Source of the DNA: Flexithrix dorotheae DSM 6795
Lineage (GTDB): Bacteria; Bacteroidota; Bacteroidia; Cytophagales; Flammeovirgaceae
DNA length: 64,000 bases
Direction: 5' to 3'
Assembly: GCF_000379765.1 (NCBI RefSeq)
Contig: NZ_KB903441.1
Location: 1-64,000, forward strand
Every line of letters begins with the position of its first letter. Within the stretch, counting starts at the first letter, position 1. The position numbers and the translations under genes were made by a program. This document shows positions 1 through 9,514 of the stretch, in pieces. The notes beneath the pieces are model-generated. The model had not been told where the DNA came from. It saw only the letters and a list, made by a program, of their open reading frames with translations, and searched no databases.

Positions 1-286
1 TCTTGGAAAGCCGCTCGGAAATCGAACTTCTTCTTACCGATTCGGATTCATCTAAATCGAAAAGAGTTTTAAAAACAGAATCGTTAAAGGTATCTTCTAA
101 GGTTCTTTGACTAAGTTTTTCATTTTCCAGGATGGCATAAAGCAAAAGATAAAACACTTTTCTCCCATGTAGGACTTTTGAATAATAATCAACTTTGGTG
201 GTAGTGGAAAGATGAGTAAGCAGTGCTTCGGGAATAAAGTCTAATAATTGGTCAGCCGATATTGTGTGGTCTTTAAAAACTGTCAT
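1..286 (-). CDS. IS4-type transposase, N-terminal part (cut by window edge)
   Basis: The reading frame starts at an ATG at 284-286 and runs without a stop off the left edge, so only the first 95 codons are visible. The peptide begins MTVFKDHTISADQLLDFIP and has the stretch SQRTLEDTFNDS followed by RRSSISERLSK. I recognise that pattern from the N-terminal domain of IS4-type (DDE) transposases of Bacteroidota. The catalytic DDE residues would lie outside the window, so intactness cannot be judged. No terminal inverted repeat could be identified with confidence between 287 and 412. The family call rests on recall of this N-terminal pattern and is moderately sure. Confidence 0.6.
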   Translation of the reverse strand, partial: MTVFKDHTISADQLLDFIPEALLTHLSTTTKVDYYSKVLHGRKVFYLLLYAILENEKLSQRTLEDTFNDSVFKTLFDLDESESVRRSSISERLSK

Positions 287-413
287 AGTATTTTATTTAT
301 CCCAATTTAAAATACTAATAAAACAACCGTTTCTACAATTTAGTTAGACCAATCATCAATTAGTATACAGATTTTTATCTCCCCCTTTTTAAGAAAAATG
401 ACTCCTTGAAAAT

Positions 414-442
414 AAAAAAAGTCGGAAGAAAAATCTTCCGAC
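414..442 (-). terminator. Rho-independent terminator of the sigma factor gene
   Basis: A perfect 9-bp stem (421-429 with 434-442, GTCGGAAGA arm) has a 4-base AAAA loop. Read on the minus strand it is followed directly by seven T residues (414-420). It lies 51 bases past the sigma factor stop codon. Confidence 0.9.
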
Positions 443-492
443 CTTGACTGGAATAAATTCCGGCTTTCTTTCATTTTAATGTAAAGTTTTTA

Positions 493-1356
493 TCATCCAA
501 GATATGGTTTTAATGCTTTGCTTCGGGAAGTATGGCGAAGCCTTCTAATTGCTTTTTCTTTAATTTGTCTTACTCTTTCTCTTGTCAGATTAAACTTCTC
601 CCCTATTTCCTCCAATGTCATGGAATGTTCTCCATTGAGCCCAAAATAGAGCGTAATTACATCTGCTTCTCTTTTAGTAAGGGAAGACAACGCCCTGTAA
701 ACTTCTCTTCGAAGAGAATCATTCATCAGTTCGGTATCAGGATTTACTTCATCACCATTCTGAAGTACATCATATAAGTTATTTTCTTCACCCTGACTAA
801 AAGGAGCATCCATAGAAACATGCCGGCCGGAAATTTTCATGGTATCAACCACTTCATTGGTGGTTACTTCAAGCACTTCAGCCAGCTCATCTGGAGAAGG
901 TTCCCGCTCAAATCGTTGTTCCAGATCGGAAAAAGTTTTGGAAATCTTATTTAAAGACCCTACTCTGTTTAAGGGAAGTCTTACAATTCTGGATTGTTCT
1001 GCAAGTGCTTGTAAAATAGATTGGCGAATCCACCAAACTGCATAAGAAATGAATTTGAAACCTCTTGTTTCATCAAACCTTTGAGCGGCTTTTATTAGTC
1101 CCAGATTACCCTCATTGATTAAATCTCCAAGGGAAAGTCCCTGGTTTTGATATTGCTTAGCCACTGATACCACAAACCTTAAGTTGGCTTTGGTTAATTT
1201 TTCAAGGGCCAGCGGATCGCCATCTCGTATTCTTTTAGCTAATTCAACTTCCTCTTCTGGGGATAAAAGGTCAACCTTACCAATTTCCTGTAAATATTTA
1301 TCAAGAGACTGGCTTTCACGGTTTGTGATTTGCTTACTAATTTTAAGTTGCCTCAT
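493..1356 (-). CDS. rpoD: Primary (housekeeping) RNA polymerase sigma factor
   Basis: Sigma-70 family protein of 287 residues that directs core RNA polymerase to housekeeping promoters. Region 1.2 is near the start ([20 protein letters not shown]). Region 2 follows ([29 protein letters not shown], then the [13 protein letters not shown] core). Regions 3 and 4 follow, with a C-terminal helix-turn-helix [22 protein letters not shown]. Region 1.1 and the long non-conserved insert of proteobacterial RpoD are absent, which is the known form of the primary sigma factor in Bacteroidota. It is transcribed alone and ends in a strong hairpin. No clear TAnnTTTG element was found in the 323 bases upstream. 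The start codon is an ATG and the length matches the family. Confidence 0.95.
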   Translation of the reverse strand: MRQLKISKQITNRESQSLDKYLQEIGKVDLLSPEEEVELAKRIRDGDPLALEKLTKANLRFVVSVAKQYQNQGLSLGDLINEGNLGLIKAAQRFDETRGFKFISYAVWWIRQSILQALAEQSRIVRLPLNRVGSLNKISKTFSDLEQRFEREPSPDELAEVLEVTTNEVVDTMKISGRHVSMDAPFSQGEENNLYDVLQNGDEVNPDTELMNDSLRREVYRALSSLTKREADVITLYFGLNGEHSMTLEEIGEKFNLTRERVRQIKEKAIRRLRHTSRSKALKPYLG

Positions 1357-1679
1357 TTGTTACGACCTTTAAGTTTATTTAATATTTAAACATAGGCAGC
1401 CTGGCAATAGTTCAGGACACCAAGCTTCAAACAGGCAGAGTATTAACAGAAATACGAAATTTAATTTTGCTTATAAAATAGTAGTAGTTTATTAATTTTA
1501 AAAAAATACTGTAAGCTTATATAACTAAAATATAAGCTTACTTTATTTAGAGTAATGATTTTTATTAATACTCAATCTGTTTATTCATTTTCATACTTAC
1601 TTTTTAGATCGCTTATTGAGAGCAATTCTCGTTAGTAAGTCTATAAATTTATTATCATTTCTCCAGATTACCTTACTTT
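1357..1679. other. Intergenic region between sigma factor gene and pnp
   Basis: No gene seen. It must hold the promoter of the sigma factor gene (not resolved by eye) and the 3' end of the pnp transcript. The only clear structure is the inverted repeat at 1511-1541, listed separately. Confidence 0.6.
1504..1541 (-). terminator. Probable terminator of pnp
   Basis: A perfect 11-bp inverted repeat (1511-1521 with 1531-1541, GTAAGCTTATA arm) has a 9-base loop. On the minus strand it is followed by AGTATTTTTTT. It lies about 140 bases past the pnp stop. The stem is AT-rich, so termination is likely but not certain. Confidence 0.55.
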
Positions 1680-3830
1680 TTACCGATTTTTTCTTGGCTT
1701 TTCAACAAAACCCTCCGGCTTGGGTAATAAAACCTTTCTCGATAATCTGAATTTTCCTGATCGTTTGTCAATCTCTGTTAACTTCACTTTCACTTCCTCT
1801 CCTACTTCCATTACGCCATCCATAGATTCCAGTCTTTCCCAGGTAATTTCAGAAATATGAAGCAAACCTTCCTTGCCTTTCATAAATTCGATAAATGCAC
1901 CGAATTGGGTAATTGATTTCACTATACCAGTGTAAACCTCTCCTACTTCAGGAATAGCAATTATGGCTTTTATTCTTCCTAAAGCATCATTCATGGCATC
2001 AGCATCAGTAGCAAACACGTTCACTAATCCACATTTTTCTACTTCTTCAATTACTATAGTAGTTCCTGTTTCCTTCTGTATTTCCTGAACGATTTTACCA
2101 CCTGGCCCGATCACCGCACCAATCATATCTTTCTCTATTTCCAAAGTAACCGATCTTGGGGCATGAGGTTTATAATCTGCATTAGGTTCTGAAATGGTTT
2201 TATTCATTTCTCCCAGGATATGTAACCTTCCTTTTTTCGCCTGCTCTAAAGCTTCTTCCAATACATCATAGGAAAGTCCATCAATTTTGATATCCATCTG
2301 ACAAGCGGTGATACCATCTTTTGTACCGGTCACTTTAAAATCCATGTCACCAAGATGATCTTCATCACCCAAAATATCAGAAAGAATAGCATATTTCTTA
2401 GTTTCCGGGTCAGAGATCATACCCATAGCTATTCCAGAAACCGGGCTTTTTATTTTTATACCAGCATCCATAAGTGCCAGCGAACCCGCACAAACAGTGG
2501 CCATTGATGAAGAACCATTTGATTCCAGAATATCGGAAACTACCCTGATGGTGTAAGGATTCACAGTTACATCAGTAGGAATTACTTTTGATAATGCTCT
2601 GAAAGCCAGGTTACCATGTCCAACTTCCCTTCTTCCGGGTCCTCTGTTTGGTCTTACTTCTCCAGTTGAAAAGGCAGGGAAATTATAATGTAGAATAAAT
2701 TTGTTTGTACCATTAAACATGGCTCTGTCAATCATTTGTTCATCCAACTTTGTTCCTAAAGTTACTGAAGTTAATGATTGGGTTTCTCCCCTTGTAAACA
2801 CCGCTGAACCATGAGCGGAAGGCAAATAATCTACCTCTGACCAAATCGGTCTGATCTCATCCAACTGCCTGCCATCTAATCTCACTTTTGTATCTAAAAC
2901 CAGGTTTCTGGCAGCTTTTTTCTCTGCAGCTTTCAGATATCTGGCAATCTGATCAGTATCTAACTCATGCTCTTCTGGCAATGAGTCTAAATATTCCTCT
3001 TTTACTGCCTTAAATGCTTCAGATCTATCAGTTTTATTATTATGGGAAGCTTTAGCTACATTTAAGAACTTCTCATAAACGGCTTCGAAAATTGAAGCTT
3101 TTAATTCTTCATCTTCTTCCGGACCTACAAACTCTCTCTTTTCAACAGAACCAACTTCTTCCATTAATTCCATTTGTACCTGACATTGTACCTTGATGGC
3201 CTCATGCGCTACTTTAATTGCTTCAAGCATTTCAGCTTCTGAACACTCATCCATTTCGCCTTCCACCATCATGATATTATCAGCTGTTCCTGCTACAATA
3301 AGGTCAAGTGAAGCTTCCTCAAGTACAGCAGGAGTTGGGTTTACTACGTAGTCTTCACCATGTTTTACAACCCTTACCTCAGAGATTGGACCTCCAAAAG
3401 GGATTTTGGAAACAGCCAGAGCGGCTGAAGCAGCCAGTGCAGCTAAACAATCGGGTAAAGCTTCAGGGTCAGCCGAAATTAAGAATATATTGACCTGAGT
3501 TTCATTATGGTAATTATCAGGAAAAAGAGGCCTTAAAGCCCTGTCTACTAACCTACTGATTAATATTTCATGGTCGCTTAATCGTCCTTCTCTTTTAAGA
3601 AAGCCCCCCGGTATTCTTCCGGCCGCTGCAAATTTCTCCTGATAATCTACCGAAAGAGGTAAAAAATCAGCACCTTCTCTTGGCTCTTCATATCCTACTA
3701 CAGTTGCCAATAGCATTGTATCACCAAGCCTAACCACTACAGATCCATCGGCTTGTTTGGCTAATTTCCCAGTTTCTATGGAAATAACTCTGCCATCAGG
3801 CAGATTAATTTTCTTGTTTACTATTTTCAT
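1680..3830 (-). CDS. pnp: Polyribonucleotide nucleotidyltransferase (PNPase)
   Basis: Phosphorolytic 3'-to-5' exoribonuclease of the RNA decay machinery, 716 residues, the usual length. There are two RNase PH-like domains, at about 10-220 and 320-545. The second holds the active-site stretch [20 protein letters not shown] with the conserved aspartates. An all-helical linker separates them (about 240-310). A KH domain follows with the IGPGGKI loop (about 560-620), then an S1 RNA-binding domain (about 628-695, [15 protein letters not shown]). It lies downstream of rpsO on the same strand, the widely conserved rpsO-pnp order, but with an unusually long 502-base gap. A terminator-like hairpin in that gap suggests pnp also has its own promoter, which I could not locate. 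The ATG start at 3830 fits the conserved N-terminus. Confidence 0.97.
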   Translation of the reverse strand: MKIVNKKINLPDGRVISIETGKLAKQADGSVVVRLGDTMLLATVVGYEEPREGADFLPLSVDYQEKFAAAGRIPGGFLKREGRLSDHEILISRLVDRALRPLFPDNYHNETQVNIFLISADPEALPDCLAALAASAALAVSKIPFGGPISEVRVVKHGEDYVVNPTPAVLEEASLDLIVAGTADNIMMVEGEMDECSEAEMLEAIKVAHEAIKVQCQVQMELMEEVGSVEKREFVGPEEDEELKASIFEAVYEKFLNVAKASHNNKTDRSEAFKAVKEEYLDSLPEEHELDTDQIARYLKAAEKKAARNLVLDTKVRLDGRQLDEIRPIWSEVDYLPSAHGSAVFTRGETQSLTSVTLGTKLDEQMIDRAMFNGTNKFILHYNFPAFSTGEVRPNRGPGRREVGHGNLAFRALSKVIPTDVTVNPYTIRVVSDILESNGSSSMATVCAGSLALMDAGIKIKSPVSGIAMGMISDPETKKYAILSDILGDEDHLGDMDFKVTGTKDGITACQMDIKIDGLSYDVLEEALEQAKKGRLHILGEMNKTISEPNADYKPHAPRSVTLEIEKDMIGAVIGPGGKIVQEIQKETGTTIVIEEVEKCGLVNVFATDADAMNDALGRIKAIIAIPEVGEVYTGIVKSITQFGAFIEFMKGKEGLLHISEITWERLESMDGVMEVGEEVKVKLTEIDKRSGKFRLSRKVLLPKPEGFVEKPRKNR

Positions 3831-4332
3831 TATTATTATTTATTGCTGTATTTCTTCTCCTGTTGGAAAAGTTTCTAATTTATCAATTTCAAATTGAATA
3901 ATAGCATTTCCCAATATTTTTTTTGGCAGCCTGTTTTATCTGGCATTTTGACTTCCCTACAGAAGTTTAGCGATAAAGAACAAGATAATAATTCTTATTT
4001 AACTGCCTAAAATTTAATGGTTTGTACTATCAGGGCATTCAAAGAAGTGACGAAGCACAAATGACATTTCATCAATCTAATTTATTTCTTTTTTCCGCTT
4101 TTAACTCTATGATGAAGTTTGTACTGAACCCTTTAAGAAACATGCTGAACTTTTAACATGCTTCTGTTTTTATTGTAAACAGGAAAAAATCAGTCTGTTT
4201 ACAAATTGAATTAATAGGAATACAAATAGGGAATCCCGGTAAGAATTCCCTATCAATTAATTTCTACGAATTGAAATTTCTGAAAAACGAAGCTTTGGAA
4301 GGATATTCATATTTCAATAGCTTATCCTTAAA
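3831..4332. other. Long rpsO-pnp intergenic region with hairpins
   Basis: No gene seen in 502 bases. It holds a candidate rpsO terminator (4227-4252). It also holds a 10-bp perfect inverted repeat (4173-4182 with 4195-4204, arm TTGTAAACAG, 12-base loop) and two direct copies of AACATGCT (4139-4146, 4155-4162). The inverted repeat has no T tract on either side, so it is not a simple terminator. Confidence 0.6.
4227..4252 (-). terminator. Candidate terminator of rpsO
   Basis: An 8-bp perfect stem (4227-4234 with 4245-4252, TAGGGAAT arm) with a 10-base loop lies about 80 bases past rpsO. The run that follows on the minus strand (TTTGTATTCC) is only partly T-rich, so readthrough into pnp is plausible. 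Confidence 0.4.
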
Positions 4333-4608
4333 TTATTTTCTTATTCCAAGCTCCTTAATAATAGCTCTATATCTTAGAATATCTTTATCCTGAAGGTAAT
4401 GTAATAACTTCCTTCTCTTACCTACCAGTTTTAATAACCCTAATCTTGTTGAATTATCTTTTTTATTCGACTTTAGATGTTCTGTAAGGTGGTTGATTCT
4501 ATGTGTAAATAAAGCAATCTGAGACTCTGCTGAACCAGAATCATTAGCAGCTTTATTGAAACCATGCTTTTCAAAAATCTCCGCTTTCTTTTCTTTTTCG
4601 AGATACAT
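4333..4608 (-). CDS. rpsO: 30S ribosomal protein S15
   Basis: Primary 16S rRNA-binding protein of the small-subunit platform, 91 residues, close to the usual 89. Conserved stretches visible are GSAESQIALFTHRINHLTEHL, the basic LLKLVGKRRKLLHYL, and the C-terminal YRAIIKELGIRK. It is preceded by a textbook Bacteroidota promoter (4668-4698) and followed, after a long gap, by pnp. In other bacteria S15 represses its own translation by binding its mRNA leader. The leader here is about 50 bases; no obvious S15-site fold was worked out by eye. Confidence 0.97.
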   Translation of the reverse strand: MYLEKEKKAEIFEKHGFNKAANDSGSAESQIALFTHRINHLTEHLKSNKKDNSTRLGLLKLVGKRRKLLHYLQDKDILRYRAIIKELGIRK

Positions 4609-4666
4609 ATTAGTCCAATACTAATTAATAAAATATTATTTCTTTGCTTTCTAAAATTAAATACCC

Positions 4667-4698
4667 GCAAAGGTATCATTTCTATTATTATTATCAAA
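4667..4698 (-). promoter_or_regulatory. Bacteroidota-type promoter of rpsO
   Basis: On the minus strand a -33 TTTG (4698-4695) is followed after 19 bases by the -7 element TACCTTTGC (4675-4667). This is a full match to TAnnTTTGC at consensus spacing. The predicted start of transcription is near 4660, about 50 bases before the ATG. Confidence 0.8.
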
Positions 4699-4891
4699 GC
4701 AATTATCAAATATAAAGGATAGAATATAGTAAGAAACATGAGAATGTTTTTTTATCCTTTAATTCCATTTTAAAATATCCCCCTGTTTTTACCCATAAAT
4801 CTTTTTTGAAACCTTGAAATATAAATTTAAATTGTTGGTTTTCAACTAGGTTTAACCCATAAACCGACTTATTTTTTGGGCCTAAAGTACT

Positions 4892-7552
4892 TTGTTTGTG
4901 AGTCTTACAGAATTTAACTACATCATCGGGAAGTCTAACACTATTTTTATACTATTAAATAAAAATGGTCAGCTTTTAAATACTGATCGAAAGTGGGAAG
5001 AGAAGTTTGGTTTTTCCAACAATTATGCTGAAGGGAAACCATTGACAGAATTTGTTAAGGAAAAAGAATTACTCAAGTCTTTTTTTAAAACCTTCGATTT
5101 TTCTGCCAACTCCTCCTATAGATTTACACTCACCTTCATTAAAAAAAATACAGCGCAAATAAACCTGGAATTAACTTTAAACCCTGACCCGGAAGAATGT
5201 CAGTTTATTGGCCTGATAAATCCTGTCCCTGAAACATATGGAGCAGAACCGAAACAAGAATCTTTTGAAAAAAAATTGGAGCAAAAAACTACCGAGCTCA
5301 TCCAAACAAAAGAACTTCTTGAAAAGGAAAGATTCCTGTTATGGTCTGGTATAAATAAAATGGAAGATCCCATTATGTTTAAAAATACCAAAAGTGAAAT
5401 TACAGGTTGCAACCAGGCCTTTGCCCGTTTATTGGGCAGGGAAATGGAAGAAATCATTGGAAAAACAGACTTTGACCTTTTCCCAAAAGAAATTGCTACC
5501 CTTTACCAGAACGGGGATCAAAAAACATTAACGTCCGGAAAATCTCAAAGGCAGGAAGAATGGCAGAAAAACAAGGATGGAGAAATGGTGTTGTTTGATG
5601 TCGTGAAAACCCCTTTACTTGATAACGAAGGGAATACAATAGGCATTGTGGGAATTGGCAGAGATATTACCAAACGAAAGACTGCTGAAAAAGAGCTAAA
5701 AAGTGCAAAAGAGATACTCCAGAATGTGTTGAACACCATTCCTGTTGGGGTATTCTGGAAAGACAGAAATTCTGTTTACTTGGGAGGAAACCTGACCTGT
5801 GCCAATTATGCCGGCCTAAAAAGTCCTGAAGAAATTCCAGGTAAAACAGATTATGATTTCCCCTGGGTGAAAAGTGAAGCCCCCTTATATCAGGAAGGAG
5901 ACAAGTGGGTGATGGAAAATGATGTCGCTAAGTTAAATTTTGAAGAGGGAATGACTTTGGAAAATGGAGAAAAGCTGTGGTTACGCACAAGTAAAATTCC
6001 TTTAAAAAATGAGCATAACGAGGTATACGGAGTGCTTGGGGTTTTTGAGGATATAACCAGCTGGAAAATTACATCTGAATCTTTACAACTTTCTGAGGAT
6101 AAGTTCAGGATGTTGGCAGACAACGTGCCTGGTGTAATTTATTTGCGCAAATATGACAAGGACAGGACGCTAACCTATCTTAATTCCAGAGTAGAGGAAC
6201 TCACAGGCTATCCAAAAGAACACTTTTTGGAAAGTAAGATCAGCTTTTCAACATTGTACCACCCAGAAGATAAAGAAGGCATTGTAGAAACAGTGGAAAA
6301 ACAGTTATCCTCCACCGGAAAATTTCAGCTTGAGTACAGATTAAAACACAAGAATGGTCATTGGGTTTGGGTTGAAGAAATAGGGGCATCGATCAAAAAA
6401 GATGGCAAAATTTTGTATCTGGAAGGCTTTATTTCCGATATTTCTTTTCGAAAACAAGCGGAAAGGGAACTGAGCAAGCTGGCATTAATCGCTTCAGAAA
6501 CGAATAATGGTATTATTATCAGTGATCAGGATGAAAAAATTGAATGGGTAAATGAAGGGTTCGTCAGATTAACAGAATATTCCTTAAAGGAGGTAATTGG
6601 AAAGAAACCCGAAGAAATATTACAAGGTCCCGATTCAGATAAAAAAGCTGTTGAAAAAATCAAGACGGCTATTCAAAAACAAGAAGCCGTTAAAGTGGAG
6701 CTAGTGAACTATTCCAAATCTGGAAAAAAATACTGGTTTGAGATTTCAATACAGCCCATATTTGATCAAAATCAAAACCTCATACAATTATTTGCCATAC
6801 TGAATGACATTACAATCAGAAAAAATCAGGAAGAATCCATAAAAAGACACATTGAAGGCCTGAAGAAAACAAATCAGGAATTGGACAATTTTGTGTACAG
6901 GGTTTCCCATGATTTAAGAGCTCCAATAGCCTCTTCCTTAGGATTAATTACCCTTGCCAGGGATGAAAAAAGTATCGACCAGATTCAGGTTTATCTGGAT
7001 TTGCAGGAAAAAAGTCTGGTCCGGCTGGATGAATTTATACGTGATATTTTAAATTATTCGAGAAATTCACGAATAGAGCTCCATGAAGAGGAAATTGATT
7101 TTAATGCGCTTATTGAGGAAACCTTTCAAAACTTCCACTATCTGGAAGAGGCAAAAGAAATAGAAAAGATATTGGAAATTCAACAGCCTGATGTCTTTTA
7201 CTCTGACAAGAGACGATTAACTGTAATTCTTAACAACCTCATTTCCAACGCAATTCGGTTTTCAAACCACTATTATAAAAACTCATGGATAAAAGTTTCT
7301 ATAAGTACCGATGCCCAAAATGCCAAAATAGAAATTTCAGACAATGGCATTGGGATTAAAGCCGAACATCTCAGCAAAATATTTGAGATGTTTTACAGAG
7401 CCACAGAAGTGAAAAATGGTTCTGGATTAGGGCTTTATATTGTAAAAGAATCGGTGGAAAAGCTTTCTGGGGAAATTACCGTTCAATCGGATGGAAATAA
7501 TGGAACTAAGTTCACCATTACAATTCCCAATATCAAAACCAAACAAATGTGA
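4892..7552 (+). CDS. Multi-PAS sensor histidine kinase
   Basis: Soluble sensor kinase of up to 886 residues with no membrane segment, so it should sense a cytoplasmic signal or ligand. In order: PAS-like segments at about 12-115, 148-265, 275-395, 400-525 and 530-645 (several ending in a DITKRK-like exit motif), a short coiled coil near 125-145, a HisKA dimerisation helix with phospho-acceptor His673 in VSHDLRAPI, and an HATPase domain with NLISNAIRFS, DNGIGI and GSGLGLYI. No response regulator lies next to it. The start is uncertain: an in-frame stop at 4883-4885 is followed only by TTG (4892) and GTG (4898), and the first in-frame Met is around residue 157, inside the second PAS. GTG at 4898 is the likelier start. 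What it senses cannot be told from sequence. Confidence 0.9.
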   Translation: MFVSLTEFNYIIGKSNTIFILLNKNGQLLNTDRKWEEKFGFSNNYAEGKPLTEFVKEKELLKSFFKTFDFSANSSYRFTLTFIKKNTAQINLELTLNPDPEECQFIGLINPVPETYGAEPKQESFEKKLEQKTTELIQTKELLEKERFLLWSGINKMEDPIMFKNTKSEITGCNQAFARLLGREMEEIIGKTDFDLFPKEIATLYQNGDQKTLTSGKSQRQEEWQKNKDGEMVLFDVVKTPLLDNEGNTIGIVGIGRDITKRKTAEKELKSAKEILQNVLNTIPVGVFWKDRNSVYLGGNLTCANYAGLKSPEEIPGKTDYDFPWVKSEAPLYQEGDKWVMENDVAKLNFEEGMTLENGEKLWLRTSKIPLKNEHNEVYGVLGVFEDITSWKITSESLQLSEDKFRMLADNVPGVIYLRKYDKDRTLTYLNSRVEELTGYPKEHFLESKISFSTLYHPEDKEGIVETVEKQLSSTGKFQLEYRLKHKNGHWVWVEEIGASIKKDGKILYLEGFISDISFRKQAERELSKLALIASETNNGIIISDQDEKIEWVNEGFVRLTEYSLKEVIGKKPEEILQGPDSDKKAVEKIKTAIQKQEAVKVELVNYSKSGKKYWFEISIQPIFDQNQNLIQLFAILNDITIRKNQEESIKRHIEGLKKTNQELDNFVYRVSHDLRAPIASSLGLITLARDEKSIDQIQVYLDLQEKSLVRLDEFIRDILNYSRNSRIELHEEEIDFNALIEETFQNFHYLEEAKEIEKILEIQQPDVFYSDKRRLTVILNNLISNAIRFSNHYYKNSWIKVSISTDAQNAKIEISDNGIGIKAEHLSKIFEMFYRATEVKNGSGLGLYIVKESVEKLSGEITVQSDGNNGTKFTITIPNIKTKQM

Positions 7553-7590
7553 AGAATGGAATTTTTTGATTTAAATTCTTCTTTTGGTTT
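7551..7590 (+). terminator. Candidate terminator of the histidine kinase gene
   Basis: A 7-bp stem GAAGAAT (7551-7557) with ATTCTTC (7575-7581) is followed by TTTTGGTTTT. It overlaps the kinase stop codon and is AT-rich, so it is only a moderate candidate. Confidence 0.4.
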
Positions 7591-7659
7591 TACTGTTTTG
7601 AAAATTACATACTTGAAGAAAATCAAAAACCTTTATTTCAACCAAAAAAATAATTAGCT

Positions 7660-8223
7660 ATGAAATTAGTATCCGGTCAACAAGCAATCGATTTTGAAGC
7701 CAAAGATATCCATGGAAACCACATTAATTTAAATAATCTTAAGGGAGAAAAAATATTACTTTCCTTTTTCAGAAGCACGGCCTGTCCTTTTTGTAATTTA
7801 AGGATTTATCAACTGAAAAGTCTTTATCCGAAAGTGAAGGACAACCTTAAAATGGTTTTCATTTTTGAATCCAAGAAAGATGCACTTTTGAGAAGTCCGT
7901 TACATGGTGAACTTCCAATGCCTTTGATAAGTGATTTTGAAAAAGATTTACACAAAAGTTATGGAATAGAGTTTTCACTGATCAAAACCTTAACCAGCTC
8001 ATTTAATCCTAAATTCAAAGAGCATATGAAAGTGGCAAAAGAACTAGGGATGGATTTTAAAACCAAAGAAAAGGGTACTTCAAACACCTTAATGCCGGCT
8101 GACTTTCTAATTGATGAGCACTTCAACATTGTACATGCTCACTATGGGAAAGCAGTTAACGAGCATATTGATATGGAAATCATCAAAGATTTTGCCGGAC
8201 AAAATAATTCGCTGGCAGCTTAA
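7660..8223 (+). CDS. Redoxin / peroxiredoxin-like protein with CPFC motif
   Basis: Thioredoxin-fold protein of 187 residues of the AhpC/TSA-redoxin kind. The N-terminal GQQAIDFEAKDIHGN matches the first strand of that family. The active-site loop STACPFCNLRIYQL carries Cys42 and Cys45 in a CxxC arrangement, unlike the PxxxT-C site of true peroxiredoxins. It more likely works as a disulfide reductase or an atypical peroxide reductase. No signal peptide is visible, so it is cytoplasmic. It is transcribed alone, with a strong bidirectional terminator after it. Substrate unknown. Confidence 0.8.
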   Translation: MKLVSGQQAIDFEAKDIHGNHINLNNLKGEKILLSFFRSTACPFCNLRIYQLKSLYPKVKDNLKMVFIFESKKDALLRSPLHGELPMPLISDFEKDLHKSYGIEFSLIKTLTSSFNPKFKEHMKVAKELGMDFKTKEKGTSNTLMPADFLIDEHFNIVHAHYGKAVNEHIDMEIIKDFAGQNNSLAA

Positions 8224-8242
8224 TAGAAGTATAAAAACGAAT

Positions 8243-8282
8243 AAAAAGGTTTGGGAAAATAAGAGCTTCCCAAACCTTTTTT
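8243..8282. terminator. Bidirectional terminator between convergent genes
   Basis: A perfect 15-bp inverted repeat (8243-8257 with 8267-8281) whose core is GGTTTGGGAA, with a 9-base loop. The A run on the left and T run on the right make it work for both the redoxin gene (+) and the DinB-fold gene (-), whose stop codon overlaps its right end. Confidence 0.92.
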
Positions 8283-8793
8283 ATTGGATAATCGGCAGAT
8301 ATCTTTCCTTTACCACATTAAAATGATGTTTTTGATGACCGGCCATGGTAAGACCCAAAGCCTTTACCGTAATTTCAATTCCATTACAAACCCCACTCCT
8401 TTCTAAAACCTGCTCATTAAAATTTCTGAATAAAATAATATTGGATTTTCTATTCAACACAAATTCCTGATGTAAATCTTCAAAAGTCATTTTCTCTCCA
8501 TCGGCATTTTCATTGAAGAAATTTTCATCGAAACCGGGAATTTCTGTTTTGTCATTTCGGGCAAATCTCAATGCACGATAAGCCATAATTCTTTCCGTAT
8601 CAATGATATGCCTCAAAACTTCCTTAATGGTCCATTTTCCCGGTGCATATCTTTTCCCATCCAGTTGTTTAAAAGTAACTTCCTCAAAATTTTCAAACGC
8701 TTCCAAAGACTTTTCAAGGGCAACTACCACATTAGTTTCAGCAACCTGTTTGATATACCGGTCAAAAAATTTGGGCATTGGGCTTAATTCCAT
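8281..8793 (-). CDS. DinB-family four-helix protein
   Basis: 170-residue protein of the DinB/YfiT-like four-helix-bundle superfamily, whose members are mostly metal-binding proteins, often thiol-dependent transferases or uncharacterised stress proteins. Visible marks are KWTIKEVLRHIIDTERIMAYRALRFAR (first histidine ligand) and the closing AGHQKHHFNVVKERYLP (second histidine pair). It starts 10 bases after the stop of the FMN-binding-like protein at 8804-9460, so the two are probably one transcript. The biochemical role is unknown. Confidence 0.85.
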   Translation of the reverse strand: MELSPMPKFFDRYIKQVAETNVVVALEKSLEAFENFEEVTFKQLDGKRYAPGKWTIKEVLRHIIDTERIMAYRALRFARNDKTEIPGFDENFFNENADGEKMTFEDLHQEFVLNRKSNIILFRNFNEQVLERSGVCNGIEITVKALGLTMAGHQKHHFNVVKERYLPIIQ

Positions 8794-8803
8794 TGTATTT
8801 CTT

Positions 8804-9460
8804 TTAGATGTTTAATAATGTCTTTACTGAAGATGGAACTTCCACAATTCCGGGAAGTTCAGGGTCACTTAGTGGCCGTTTATAATTGTTGTAAGTTGGT
8901 ACCACTCCGGCCCAGTATGGTAATTCATAATCTTCTTTATCGTCAACTGGAGGCCCCATTCTTACTTTTGCCGAAGCTGTTTCTATTTTTATTGCCAGTA
9001 CTTTAGTTACCTGCAATTCCTTTTCATTTGGCTGGCGGATTTCTTCCCATCTCCCCGGAAGCATTTGTTCCATCACCTTAAACAAAGCCTCATTCTTTTC
9101 ATCAAAATTGGTAATTTCCCTGGCTTTTCCAAATACTACCACCGATCTGTAATTTACCGAATGGTGCATGGCCGATCTGGCCAAAACCAACCCGTCCAGA
9201 TGAGTGACACAAACACAAGCCTCACCACCTTTTTCCAATACCTCCAGCATCCTGCTTTTATTCGACCCATGTATAATTATTTCATCTCCCATTCTGGCAT
9301 AAGCAGTGGGAATAATAAAGGGTTGTTCGTTCATAACAAAACTGATATGACATAGAAATCCACTATCAAGAATTTCAAAAACTTTATCCTTTTCATAAAC
9401 TGCTCGCTTAGCTCCCCTCACAACTTTATTTTTGCTGTTTTTCTCAAATATCTGTTCCAT
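8804..9460 (-). CDS. Pyridoxamine 5'-phosphate oxidase-like FMN-binding protein
   Basis: 218 residues with the split-barrel flavin-binding fold seen in the Pyridox_ox_2 / NimA-like family. Matching segments are RGAKRAVYEKDKVFEILDSGFLCHISF, the PTAYARMGDEIIIHGSNKSRML strand pair, and VCVTHLDGLVLARSAMHHSVNYRSVVVFG. It is not PdxH itself, which has a different, longer sequence. Members often bind FMN or reduce small molecules; the substrate is unknown. It shares an operon with the DinB-fold gene and is divergent from a PLP-dependent MocR regulator, with a perfect inverted repeat between them. The MocR protein is therefore likely to control this pair. Confidence 0.85.
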   Translation of the reverse strand: MEQIFEKNSKNKVVRGAKRAVYEKDKVFEILDSGFLCHISFVMNEQPFIIPTAYARMGDEIIIHGSNKSRMLEVLEKGGEACVCVTHLDGLVLARSAMHHSVNYRSVVVFGKAREITNFDEKNEALFKVMEQMLPGRWEEIRQPNEKELQVTKVLAIKIETASAKVRMGPPVDDKEDYELPYWAGVVPTYNNYKRPLSDPELPGIVEVPSSVKTLLNI

Positions 9461-9514
9461 AAAGCAACTTTTTATTTATTCATATCAAAAATTTCTGTAC
9501 AAATAAATACATTT

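Noticed and set aside
4473-4739. 88-residue frame on the minus strand over the start of rpsO
   Set aside because: It overlaps rpsO out of frame and crosses its promoter; the composition is Ile/Leu/Lys-rich from AT-rich DNA.
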